DNA of 64,000 nt from Larkinella sp049445795. Lineage in GTDB: Bacteria > Bacteroidota > Bacteroidia > Cytophagales > Spirosomataceae. The notes under the pieces are model-generated. The model did not search any database. It saw nothing but the letters and a program-made list of their open reading frames with translations, and was not told the DNA's origin. The stretch lies in NCBI RefSeq assembly GCF_049445795.1, contig NZ_JBMSDT010000012.1, positions 62,001 to 126,000 on the forward strand, read 5' to 3'. The position numbers and the translations under genes are program-made. Shown one piece after another: positions 43,924 to 51,054 of the stretch. Position 1 is the first letter of the stretch. Each line of letters begins with the position of its first letter.

Positions 43924-45093
43924 ATGAAAGGTATTGTCCGCCGGAAAACCGGTCAAATAGTAACACAAATAAAACATTTATTCTTTAGAAATCCAATCAT
44001 AACACCAAAAAATGTTTTATTTTTATGTTATTTATATTTTAACTCAAACATATCTTCTGCTCAACTCAACAATCAGGTATTCGAACAGTATGCCCGGTTT
44101 GATAGCGTTCGAAAATTGAACTTCCGCGTCCATCTGCTGGGTTTTGTCCGGAACAATGAATACTTCGGGCCCATCACCGATGGCTACACCCTTTTTGGTT
44201 ATCAGGTAAATCCTCGGGTTGCTTACCAGCCTGCTCCAAACGTGGTTCTGGAAGCGGGCGTATTTCTAAAAAAAGATTTCGGTCAGGAACGGATCACCCA
44301 GCTTGCGCCTACCCTCACCATCAAGTTCAAACACAACCGATGGAATTACCTCTTTGGGACGTTGGAAGGGGCCGTAAGTCACCGGCTAATCGAACCACTA
44401 TACAATTTTGAGCGGCTGTTGCAGCAGCGGCTGGAAAATGGCCTACAAATCCATCACCAGACTGAGCACACGTTCTTCGATTTCTGGATTAGTTATTTGC
44501 AAAATACCTTACCCGGTTACACGCGCCAGGAACAGTTTTGGGGCGGTTTTTCGCTGGAGCAGACCATTAGTAAAAGGGACCCGGACAAGCACTGGGCGTT
44601 GTCGATCCCGGTGCAGGTAACCGTTTTTCATGCGGGCGGGCAGAACATAAACACTTCGTTGCCGGTTCGCACAGCCGTCAATGCCGCCGGGAGCCTGAGT
44701 CTGACCTGGGCGAACAGACTACCCGGTTTCTTCCGATCTGCACGGCTGGATACGTACGTCGTTGGGTATTCAGAACTGGCGGGAAAAAGCGATTCGGGCG
44801 GAGCGTTTTACCCCAACCTGACTATCAATCTGAAGCCGCTGACGGTTTTGGTCAGTTACTGGCAAGGCACGAACTACCGCGCCGAACTGGGCGGGTATTT
44901 ATACCAGAATTATACCCGCCGATACAATAGTGTTTATCAGGAGAAAAACCGCCAATTGCTGATCGTGCGTTTTTTAAAAGACATTCCAATTGCGGGCGGA
45001 CTTTCGGTGACAGCCCGGTTTGAACCGCATTATGATCTTAAGAACCGGCTCTTTGAGCATTCGGAAGGAATTTATATCAACTTTACCCACTGA
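43924..45093 (+). CDS. Probable outer membrane barrel protein of unknown function
   Basis: A 389-residue protein. A hydrophobic N-terminal part ending SNISSAQ is probably a signal peptide, although with an unusually long leader. Alternating beta strands follow (VLEAGVFLKKDFG, LTIKFKHNRWNYLFGTLEGAVS, WALSIPVQVTVFHAGGQ, SLSLTWANRLPGFF), and the end ISVTARFEPHY-like and GIYINFTH fits a barrel. No family is recognised. It lies divergent from recA across 104 bases. Confidence 0.75.
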   Translation: MKGIVRRKTGQIVTQIKHLFFRNPIITPKNVLFLCYLYFNSNISSAQLNNQVFEQYARFDSVRKLNFRVHLLGFVRNNEYFGPITDGYTLFGYQVNPRVAYQPAPNVVLEAGVFLKKDFGQERITQLAPTLTIKFKHNRWNYLFGTLEGAVSHRLIEPLYNFERLLQQRLENGLQIHHQTEHTFFDFWISYLQNTLPGYTRQEQFWGGFSLEQTISKRDPDKHWALSIPVQVTVFHAGGQNINTSLPVRTAVNAAGSLSLTWANRLPGFFRSARLDTYVVGYSELAGKSDSGGAFYPNLTINLKPLTVLVSYWQGTNYRAELGGYLYQNYTRRYNSVYQEKNRQLLIVRFLKDIPIAGGLSVTARFEPHYDLKNRLFEHSEGIYINFTH

Positions 45094-45099
45094 AGACGG

Positions 45100-45107
45100 T
45101 ACCTTTG
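45100..45107 (+). promoter_or_regulatory. Putative -7 promoter element (TAnnTTTG)
   Basis: TACCTTTG matches the -7 consensus 7 bases after the preceding gene. It would drive the aminopeptidase-like gene at 45255 through the family A repeat. Confidence 0.4.
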
Positions 45108-45147
45108 TCTATGAGACTGTCTAAAAATGGCATTTACCTGTCTCCGG

Positions 45148-45218
45148 GCCACCCCCAACCCCTAAAGGGGGCTCAAAACTCCGGATTCAGAAGCCCCCTT
45201 TAGGGGGTTGGGGGTGGC
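45148..45218. repeat. Palindromic repeat, family A (copy 2), flanked by direct repeats
   Basis: Arms GCCACCCCCAACCCCTAAAG and CTTTAGGGGGTTGGGGGTGG flank a centre containing CTCCGGATTCAGAAGCCCC. The flanks carry a 9-base direct repeat, AGACTGTCT, at 45114-45122 and 45244-45252, which could mark an insertion. Confidence 0.92.
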
Positions 45219-45254
45219 TTCAACAAGGAGAATTACAAAATTTAGACTGTCTCT

Positions 45255-46298
45255 ATGATTCGAAAAATCTTTTTGGGCTTTTTGGGGGTATGTATTGTCG
45301 TAGGTGTCTGGAACTATGAGCTGGTGAGCTACGGCTGGATGCAGGCGAAGGGTCAGTTCGTCATTTTGTGGAACACCCGACCGGTTGAGGAGGTATTGGC
45401 CGATGCGTCTTTTCCCGACTCATTGAAGCAAAAAATAGAACTTATTCAGGAAATCAAGCGTTATGCTGTTGACTCTCTGGGTATTAATCCGTCTAAAAAT
45501 TATACCACCTTCTACGATCAGCACGGGAAACCGATTCTGTGGGTAGTCGTAGCCTCGGAGAAATACCGCCTTGTCGCCAAAGAGTGGCAGTTTCCGATCA
45601 TCGGTACGTTTGCCTACAAAGGGTTCTTTGAGAAAGACCGGGCCGATCAGGAGCTGGCAACTCTGAAACAACAGGGCTATGATACGCGTTTAAATGAAGT
45701 GTCGGCCTGGTCGACCTTAGGATTTTTCCGCGATCCGATTCTGTCGTCCATGTTAAAACGATCGGAAGGCCAACTGGCTGAACTGATCATCCATGAACTT
45801 ACACATGGCACCTTGTTTGTAAAAAATAACCTGGAATACAACGAAAACCTCGCCGATTTTGTCGGTGAATATGGCGCGTTGAAATTTCTTACTCAGAAGT
45901 ACGGGGCTAACTCCCCGGAAGCAACGGGCTACCTGGCAGCCAAACAGTACGGCGAACGTTACGACGAACACGTGTTGCGCGGCACCGGGAAACTCGACAG
46001 TTTGTATGCCACCTACAACGCTCAGACGCCCGAACGGGTCAAAGAGGCAACCAAGTGGCAGTTGATTGATCAGATTGTTGCAACCGTCGATACGTTGGAC
46101 GCGAAACCTTCCGGGACGTCGCCGGTTCCGAAAAAGCGACGGTTTACGAAGGAAAATTTACCGAATAACGCGTATTTCGTGGGCTATAAAACCTACCGGC
46201 AGCAACAAAACCGCTTCCGGCGTGAATTTGAAGAGAAGTTTAACAGCAATTTTAACCAGTATCTGACGTATCTGAAAAAGACGTATCCGTCGTTGTAA
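45255..46298 (+). CDS. Predicted membrane-anchored zinc aminopeptidase (COG4324-like)
   Basis: A 347-residue protein with one N-terminal helix (IFLGFLGVCIVVGVWNYELV), so it is probably anchored in the inner membrane with the catalytic part outside. It has HELTH at 180-184 (LAELIIHELTHGTLFV), and NENLADFVGEYGA with the third-ligand Glu around 204. This matches the predicted aminopeptidase family (YcbB/COG4324-type). Residues 85-165 (FYDQHGKPILWVVVASEKYRL...GFFEKD...AWSTLGFFRDP) also fit. The peptide substrate is unknown. Confidence 0.85.
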   Translation: MIRKIFLGFLGVCIVVGVWNYELVSYGWMQAKGQFVILWNTRPVEEVLADASFPDSLKQKIELIQEIKRYAVDSLGINPSKNYTTFYDQHGKPILWVVVASEKYRLVAKEWQFPIIGTFAYKGFFEKDRADQELATLKQQGYDTRLNEVSAWSTLGFFRDPILSSMLKRSEGQLAELIIHELTHGTLFVKNNLEYNENLADFVGEYGALKFLTQKYGANSPEATGYLAAKQYGERYDEHVLRGTGKLDSLYATYNAQTPERVKEATKWQLIDQIVATVDTLDAKPSGTSPVPKKRRFTKENLPNNAYFVGYKTYRQQQNRFRREFEEKFNSNFNQYLTYLKKTYPSL

Positions 46299-46403
46299 AT
46301 CAATACTGTTCGGTTGAACCGGCTTTTTTGGCGATTCATCCCGATGGAATGATGAAGACCAATCTCTAATCCTGAACTTTGCGGGGTCTGGTGTTACGCG
46401 CTT

Positions 46404-47207
46404 ATGAAACGAGTCATCCTTATCCTATCCATCCTGACCACGGCAGCCTTGTCGCAGGTTGCCCTGAAACCGGATAATGCCTACCGACGGGTGAACAACA
46501 CCAGTTTCGGAGCGGGTGAGCATCTGGAGTATAAAGTCCATTACGGCATTTTCAACGCGGCCGAAGCCACAGTGGATGTCGCACCGACGGTGTACAAAGT
46601 CAACGAGCGTCCCTGCTACCGGGTGAACGTCTACGGCCGAACCGTGGGCGCTTTCGACCTCATCACCCGCATCCGGAATACCTGGCGGTCGTACATCGAT
46701 ACCACGGCGATTTTGCCCCAGAAATTCTTCATCCACATCGAAGAAGGCAATCACCGCAAGGAAGAAAATGTCACATTCAACCATTTTGCCAATACCGTTC
46801 GTTCGGAGGAAAAGACCGAAAAAGACGTTTTCAAGGTGCCCGAAAACGTTCACGACGTAATCAGCGGTTACTACTTTCTACGGACGATCGACTTCAACCG
46901 CGTTCACCCCGGCCAACTCATCGAAGTCCCGGCCTTTTTTGACGACAAGGTGTATAATATGAAAGTCCGGTATCGGGGAAAAGAAACCATTAAGACCAAA
47001 TTTGGCCACATCAACGTTCTCAAAATCAACCCGGTTTTGCCTGAAAACAAACTCTTTAAAGGCGAAGATGCCATTCGGATCTGGGTGTCGGACGACGGAA
47101 ACAAGATCCCGGTGAAAGTAGAAGTAGACCTGTGGGTCGGCGCGATGGAAATGGACCTCAAAAGCCATTCCGGCCTGCGCAACGAACTGCGGTTTTTCAA
47201 ACGTTAA
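46404..47207 (+). CDS. DUF3108-family exported protein
   Basis: A 267-residue protein with a signal peptide (VILILSILTTAALSQ). The DUF3108 pattern follows: FGAGEHLEYKVHYGIFNAAEATVDV, CYRVNVYGRTVGAFDLITRIRNTWRSYID, PQKFFIHIEEGNHRKEENVTFNH, and IWVSDDGNKIPVKVEVDLWVGAMEMDLKS. It is probably periplasmic; the function is unknown. Its stop codon abuts the left arm of a family B palindrome. Confidence 0.9.
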   Translation: MKRVILILSILTTAALSQVALKPDNAYRRVNNTSFGAGEHLEYKVHYGIFNAAEATVDVAPTVYKVNERPCYRVNVYGRTVGAFDLITRIRNTWRSYIDTTAILPQKFFIHIEEGNHRKEENVTFNHFANTVRSEEKTEKDVFKVPENVHDVISGYYFLRTIDFNRVHPGQLIEVPAFFDDKVYNMKVRYRGKETIKTKFGHINVLKINPVLPENKLFKGEDAIRIWVSDDGNKIPVKVEVDLWVGAMEMDLKSHSGLRNELRFFKR

Positions 47208-47278
47208 CGTACGCCCGGACTTTAGTCCGTGGCTTTTCTGCGAGTTAAAAAGCCACGGACTAAAGTCCGGGCGTACGT
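47207..47278. repeat. Palindromic repeat, family B (copy 2), overlapping a coding end
   Basis: Perfect 31-base arms (left begins ACGTACGCCCGGACTTTAGT) and a short loop of about 10 bases. It shares the CGGACTTTAGTCCG core with the copies at 42557 and 49206, but not their AT-rich centre. The minus-strand acyltransferase gene ends inside it. Confidence 0.93.
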
Positions 47279-48235
47279 CAGCCATTTCGGCAGGTGGTTG
47301 TAGGCTATTTCGGAATACGGTTTTGCCTCGGCTCCGAAACTCTGGTAATACGCCTTTACCGACTCGGCCCCCACTGCCGGGCTTTCAAAATCAAACGCCA
47401 GCGCGGTTCCGGCAAACTCTTCGATCAGCCGGTCGATCAGCCAGAGCCGGGCCTGCTGCTTTCGCCCCACCACCGACGCGCCGTTGAACAGGTAAACGAT
47501 CCGGTCGCGGTCCAGCACGAATAATCCGCCGGCTTCGGCCGTCTCGCTGTCGGGCTTCCGGGCCAGCCAGATTCGGGCCAGTCCCCGGCGGTACAATTCA
47601 TCGCAGGCATTGGCAAACCGGTCGTAGATGGTTAAATCCAGCTTGATGCCGCCCACGGCTTTTTCTTCGTTATACTGCCGGTGGAGTTGGATCAGCGCCC
47701 GGACGTCCGGGCGCTCTTCCACGCACCAACCCGTGTTTCGCGCCCGGTTGAGATTAATTTTGCGATCGGTGGCATACACTTCAAAAAGCGCTTTATACGG
47801 TTTGTCCAATGGCAAGAGATGATTTTCCCGTTTCAAAACCGAAAAACCGTCAGGAAAGAAAAGCTCCTCCTCGTTCTTTTCGTTGAACCGGTAGGAAAGT
47901 ACCCATTTAAACTGTCGGGTCAGTTGCGCCCAGAATTGGGGCAAAACCGGCTGTAAAGCCAACCCTTGCTGACTGAAAATACCGAGTTGCTGGCAATAAT
48001 CGGGTTGGTACACGTACCGAATCCCCCATTTTTTTCGGTAAACAACTGGCATCACGGCCACATACTTCCCACCGGATTCGGCAACGATCCCACCCCAGTA
48101 CGGCGCCCGCGGTCCGGTGGTCAGGGCGTCCAGGTACCACGAAAAACCGTAGAAGAGTCGTTGAGTCGACGTACCGACGCAATTGTCCCAGCCAACGAGG
48201 TCGAGGTCCGGGCGGTCGAGGTAACGGATCGTCAT
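47222..48235 (-). CDS. GNAT/FemAB-like acyltransferase, copy 1, with a repeat-derived C-terminus
   Basis: A 337-residue cytoplasmic protein of the double-GNAT (FemX/CelD-like) type: FYGFSWYLDALT, YQPDYCQQLGIFSQQGLA, KALFEVYATDRKINLNRAR, EAGGLFVLDRDRIVYLFNGASVVGRKQQA and AFDFESPAVGAESVKAYYQSFGAEAKPYSEI. It is paralogous to the upstream gene and probably joins an amino acid or acyl group to an envelope precursor. The last ~17 residues (TYARTLVRGFLTRRKATD) are read from the family B palindrome and are unlike the paralog's tail. Its ATG overlaps the upstream stop by four bases (ATGA), suggesting coupled translation. Confidence 0.85.
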   Translation of the reverse strand: MTIRYLDRPDLDLVGWDNCVGTSTQRLFYGFSWYLDALTTGPRAPYWGGIVAESGGKYVAVMPVVYRKKWGIRYVYQPDYCQQLGIFSQQGLALQPVLPQFWAQLTRQFKWVLSYRFNEKNEEELFFPDGFSVLKRENHLLPLDKPYKALFEVYATDRKINLNRARNTGWCVEERPDVRALIQLHRQYNEEKAVGGIKLDLTIYDRFANACDELYRRGLARIWLARKPDSETAEAGGLFVLDRDRIVYLFNGASVVGRKQQARLWLIDRLIEEFAGTALAFDFESPAVGAESVKAYYQSFGAEAKPYSEIAYNHLPKWLTYARTLVRGFLTRRKATD

Positions 48236-49191
48236 CGCGGCAATACGTTTTGGTGTAACCATTTTTTAACCCAGTGCAAAAACCGCACTGGGCCCAGCAA
48301 CCGGTTGCTGACCAGCCGAACGTACGCTTCCGGCTCCGCACCAAAACTCCGGTTGAAAGCCGCCAGACTTTCAACTTCCGGGCTTTCAAAATCAAACAGC
48401 ATTGGCTGTTCGGCATACTCCCGAATAAACTGATCCAGAATGACGGTCCGGGCGTTGCCTTTCCGCCCCTGCGGGCTGGCCGAGCAGAACAGGTGAATCA
48501 CGCGGTTTACATCCGTCAGCAGCAAACAACCCGCTTCGATCTGCCCGTTTTCTGATGCTACCCGGATACGAACCTGCTCCCGTTCCCGCAAAACCGCTAC
48601 CAGATTCCGGAGCTGATCGTAAGCCTGGGGCGCTACCCGCCCGATTCCGACCGTGTTGTACCTCTGAAACAGGTCGATCAGGGGTTGAATCTGGTCGCTA
48701 TCAGCCACTTCCCAGTTATGTTGCAACCCGCGTTTCAGGTTAACTTTCCGGTCTTTCGAGTATCCGGAGGTCAGTTCTTCATACGGTTTTTGCAAATTCA
48801 ATACATGGTTGGTCATCGATCTCAACGGCCCCCACTCCGCTGACAAATGCGTCGCATTGGCGGCCTGAAACTGGTAAGCCGGAATATAGCGGATGTGCTG
48901 CTGAAGGGTTTGTAGAAAACGGTCCAAAACCGTAGCATCGGGCGTTTCATTGGCGGCAAAGACGCCCAACTGATGACAGAAAAGGGGCTGAACCAAGGCT
49001 TTTACGCCGTACCGCGTCCGAACGGGCAGCGGCATCACGCGCTGATACTCCCCTTCGACCAACACCGCCCAGTTGGGAGAAACCACGTCCAAATACCAGG
49101 AAAAGGCATAAATCAGGCGTTGCGGGGAGCGGGCAATACAGTGGTCGTAGGCCTGCGTGTCGATCTGGTGCCGGGGAAGGTAGCGAATCAA
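48232..49191 (-). CDS. GNAT/FemAB-like acyltransferase, copy 2
   Basis: A 319-residue paralog of the downstream gene: IYAFSWYLDVVSPNWAVLVEG, QPLFCHQLGVFAANETPDA, PYEELTSGYSKDRKVNLKRG, EAGCLLLTDVNRVIHLFCSAS, FDFESPEVESLAAFNRSFGAEPEAYVRL. The order and shared motifs show an internal duplication. There is no signal peptide. Family members build peptidoglycan cross-bridges or exopolysaccharide, but no context here selects a substrate. It is first of the two-gene unit, downstream of dnaA on the same strand. Confidence 0.87.
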   Translation of the reverse strand: MIRYLPRHQIDTQAYDHCIARSPQRLIYAFSWYLDVVSPNWAVLVEGEYQRVMPLPVRTRYGVKALVQPLFCHQLGVFAANETPDATVLDRFLQTLQQHIRYIPAYQFQAANATHLSAEWGPLRSMTNHVLNLQKPYEELTSGYSKDRKVNLKRGLQHNWEVADSDQIQPLIDLFQRYNTVGIGRVAPQAYDQLRNLVAVLREREQVRIRVASENGQIEAGCLLLTDVNRVIHLFCSASPQGRKGNARTVILDQFIREYAEQPMLFDFESPEVESLAAFNRSFGAEPEAYVRLVSNRLLGPVRFLHWVKKWLHQNVLPR

Positions 49192-49205
49192 CGATTTACG
49201 GTTTT

Positions 49206-49297
49206 GACGTACCCACGGACTTTAGTCCTTGTGAGTTTAAATTACCATTTAGATAGGTTAAACTCCCAAAACACGGACTAAAGTCCGTGAGTACGTC
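49206..49297. repeat. Palindromic repeat, family B (copy 3)
   Basis: Arms GACGTACCCACGGACTTTAG and the near-complement CGGACTAAAGTCCGTGAGTA flank an AT-rich centre (GAGTTTAAATTACCATTTAG). The centre is recognisably the inverted form of that at 42557. It abuts the dnaA stop. Confidence 0.92.
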
Positions 49298-50749
49298 TTA
49301 TTTCAACGAGCTTTTCAGCTTCTCGACGGTTTCGCGGATTTGCGGATTATTACTGACTTGATCGCTGATGGTCTGGATGGCGTGAATGACTGTGCTGTGG
49401 TCGCGCCCACCAAAGTGGTAGCCAATCGACTTTAGTGAAAGTTCCGTTTGTTCTTTGGCCAGGTACATCGCAATCTGACGGGGAAAAACCGTTTCTTTCT
49501 TACGGCTTTTGCTCTTCAGATCAGCCACGGTTACCTTAAAAAAATCGGCCACAACATCCTGTACCGTATCGATGGTGACCTCCTTGTCCGAATCGATGAC
49601 GATGTTGCGGAGGGTGCTGCGGGCCAAGTCAAGGTCGATTTCCCGGCGGTTGAGCGATGCCTGCGCCATGAGCGAGACTATGACACCTTCCAGTTCCCGC
49701 ACATTGGTGTTGATGCTGTGGGCCAGGTATTCGATGACGTTGTGCTCGATAAAAATCCCCTCCGATTGCAGTTTTTTCTGAATGATGGCCGTCCGGGTTT
49801 CCAGATCCGGCTGTTGCAAATCCGCCGTCAACCCCTGCTTGAAGCGCGACTGTAACCGGTCCTGCATGCCCTGCAAATCGCGGGGGGCGCGGTCGGAGGT
49901 CATGATGATCTGCTTCTTGCCGCCGTGCAGATGATTGAAAATATGGAAGAACGTTTCCTGCGTTTTTTCTTTCCCGGCCCAGAACTGTACATCGTCGATG
50001 ATCAGCACGTCGACCTGCATGTAAAAACTCATGAAGTCGCGCAGTGAATCGGTTCGGATGGCGTTGATAAACTGGTTCGTAAACTTTTCGGAGGAAACGT
50101 ACAGAACAAACTTGTCCTGGTTGTTATTCTTGATGTAATTGCCAACCGCCTGGACGAGGTGCGTCTTGCCCAGCCCAACCCCGCCGTAAATCATCAGCGG
50201 ATTGAAGGCCGTCGTCCCCGGATTCTGAGCGATGGCAAACCCCGCCGAGCGGCCCAGCCGGTTGCAGTCGCCCTCAATGAAATTGTCGAAGGTATAAGCC
50301 GGATTTAAGTACGAGTCGAGTTGCAGCGAATCGAGGTCCTTCATTTCGAACGGACTCTTCAGAATGTCCGCATCGACGTTGTCGGGCTTGGCGGTTTGGG
50401 GCGACTTTGTCGTCGGTACGTTGACCGTCAGCGGTTTATTCCCCTCATCGCCTTTGTCGACAATGATGGAATACTGCAATTGCCCGTGGTGACCAATGGC
50501 AAAATCGAGTGCTTTCCGGAGCAGATGCACGTAGTTCTCCTCCAGCCATTCGTAGAAAAACTGGCTGGGTACCTGGATGGTCAGTTCGCTGCCGTGCAGG
50601 CGCAGAGGAACGATCGGTTCGAACCAGGTGCGAAAACTCTGGTCCGGGATGTTCTCCTGGATGACCTGCAGGCAACGGTTCCAGACCGTCACTGCTTCGC
50701 GCTGTATGCCGGATACGGGTACGCTCACGTTTACATTTCGCCAATTCAA
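49298..50749 (-). CDS. dnaA: Chromosomal replication initiator DnaA
   Basis: A DnaA of about 465-483 residues. Domain I is TVWNRCLQVIQENIPDQSFRTWFEPI. Domain III has Walker A GGVGLGKTH, LIIDDVQF (Walker B) and the arginine-finger region SDRAPRDLQGMQDRLQSRFKQGL. Domain IV has SKSRKKETVFPRQIAMYLAKE and the DNA-binding GGRDHSTVIHA. There is no ATG between the in-frame stop at 50773 and domain I, so translation must begin at a non-ATG codon: TTG at 50749 or GTG at 50728 or 50692. I list the longest. Confidence 0.96.
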   Translation of the reverse strand: MNWRNVNVSVPVSGIQREAVTVWNRCLQVIQENIPDQSFRTWFEPIVPLRLHGSELTIQVPSQFFYEWLEENYVHLLRKALDFAIGHHGQLQYSIIVDKGDEGNKPLTVNVPTTKSPQTAKPDNVDADILKSPFEMKDLDSLQLDSYLNPAYTFDNFIEGDCNRLGRSAGFAIAQNPGTTAFNPLMIYGGVGLGKTHLVQAVGNYIKNNNQDKFVLYVSSEKFTNQFINAIRTDSLRDFMSFYMQVDVLIIDDVQFWAGKEKTQETFFHIFNHLHGGKKQIIMTSDRAPRDLQGMQDRLQSRFKQGLTADLQQPDLETRTAIIQKKLQSEGIFIEHNVIEYLAHSINTNVRELEGVIVSLMAQASLNRREIDLDLARSTLRNIVIDSDKEVTIDTVQDVVADFFKVTVADLKSKSRKKETVFPRQIAMYLAKEQTELSLKSIGYHFGGRDHSTVIHAIQTISDQVSNNPQIRETVEKLKSSLK

Positions 50750-50963
50750 AAGCCAATTGCCAGTCGGCGCTCAGCCCGGTGGGTGAAAAAAGGGAGACAA
50801 AAGTAGAAAAAAAATCAGAGCCGACAAGCTTCCCCGTCAAACTCCGGAAGGATAAAAGTAAAGGCATTTTTCGAGCGGGTCAATACAGTAAAATAGATTA
50901 TCAAAATAATGCAACACGACCGTGGATACGAGTTACGTCTGCTATGGCGTTACCCGAAAAGAC

Positions 50964-50971
50964 CTAACTTT
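50964..50971 (+). promoter_or_regulatory. Putative -7 promoter element for mutA
   Basis: TAACTTTG matches TAnnTTTG and lies 83 bases before the mutA ATG, just upstream of the TACTGGATG-type repeat. It is the only clear plus-strand element in the dnaA-mutA gap. Confidence 0.5.
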
Positions 50972-51053
50972 GATACTGGATGCTAGATACTGGATTTCCG
51001 GTGCCTTTTATCAAGCATCCAGCATCGAGTATCCAGCATCCAGCCCATCCAGC
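50971..51053. repeat. TACTGGATG-type inverted repeat in the mutA leader
   Basis: GATACTGGATGCTAGATACT on the left and ATCGAGTATCCAGCATCCAG on the right form an imperfect hairpin that ends two bases before the mutA start codon. If transcribed it would structure the leader. It also creates a false 25-codon N-terminal extension. Confidence 0.75.
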
Positions 51054-51054
51054 C

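Noticed and set aside
50750..51054. Chromosomal origin next to dnaA
   Set aside because: I see no cluster of DnaA boxes (TTATCCACA-like) or an AT-rich unwinding region with repeats of the right kind. The gap is mostly a TACTGGATG-type repeat and the mutA leader.
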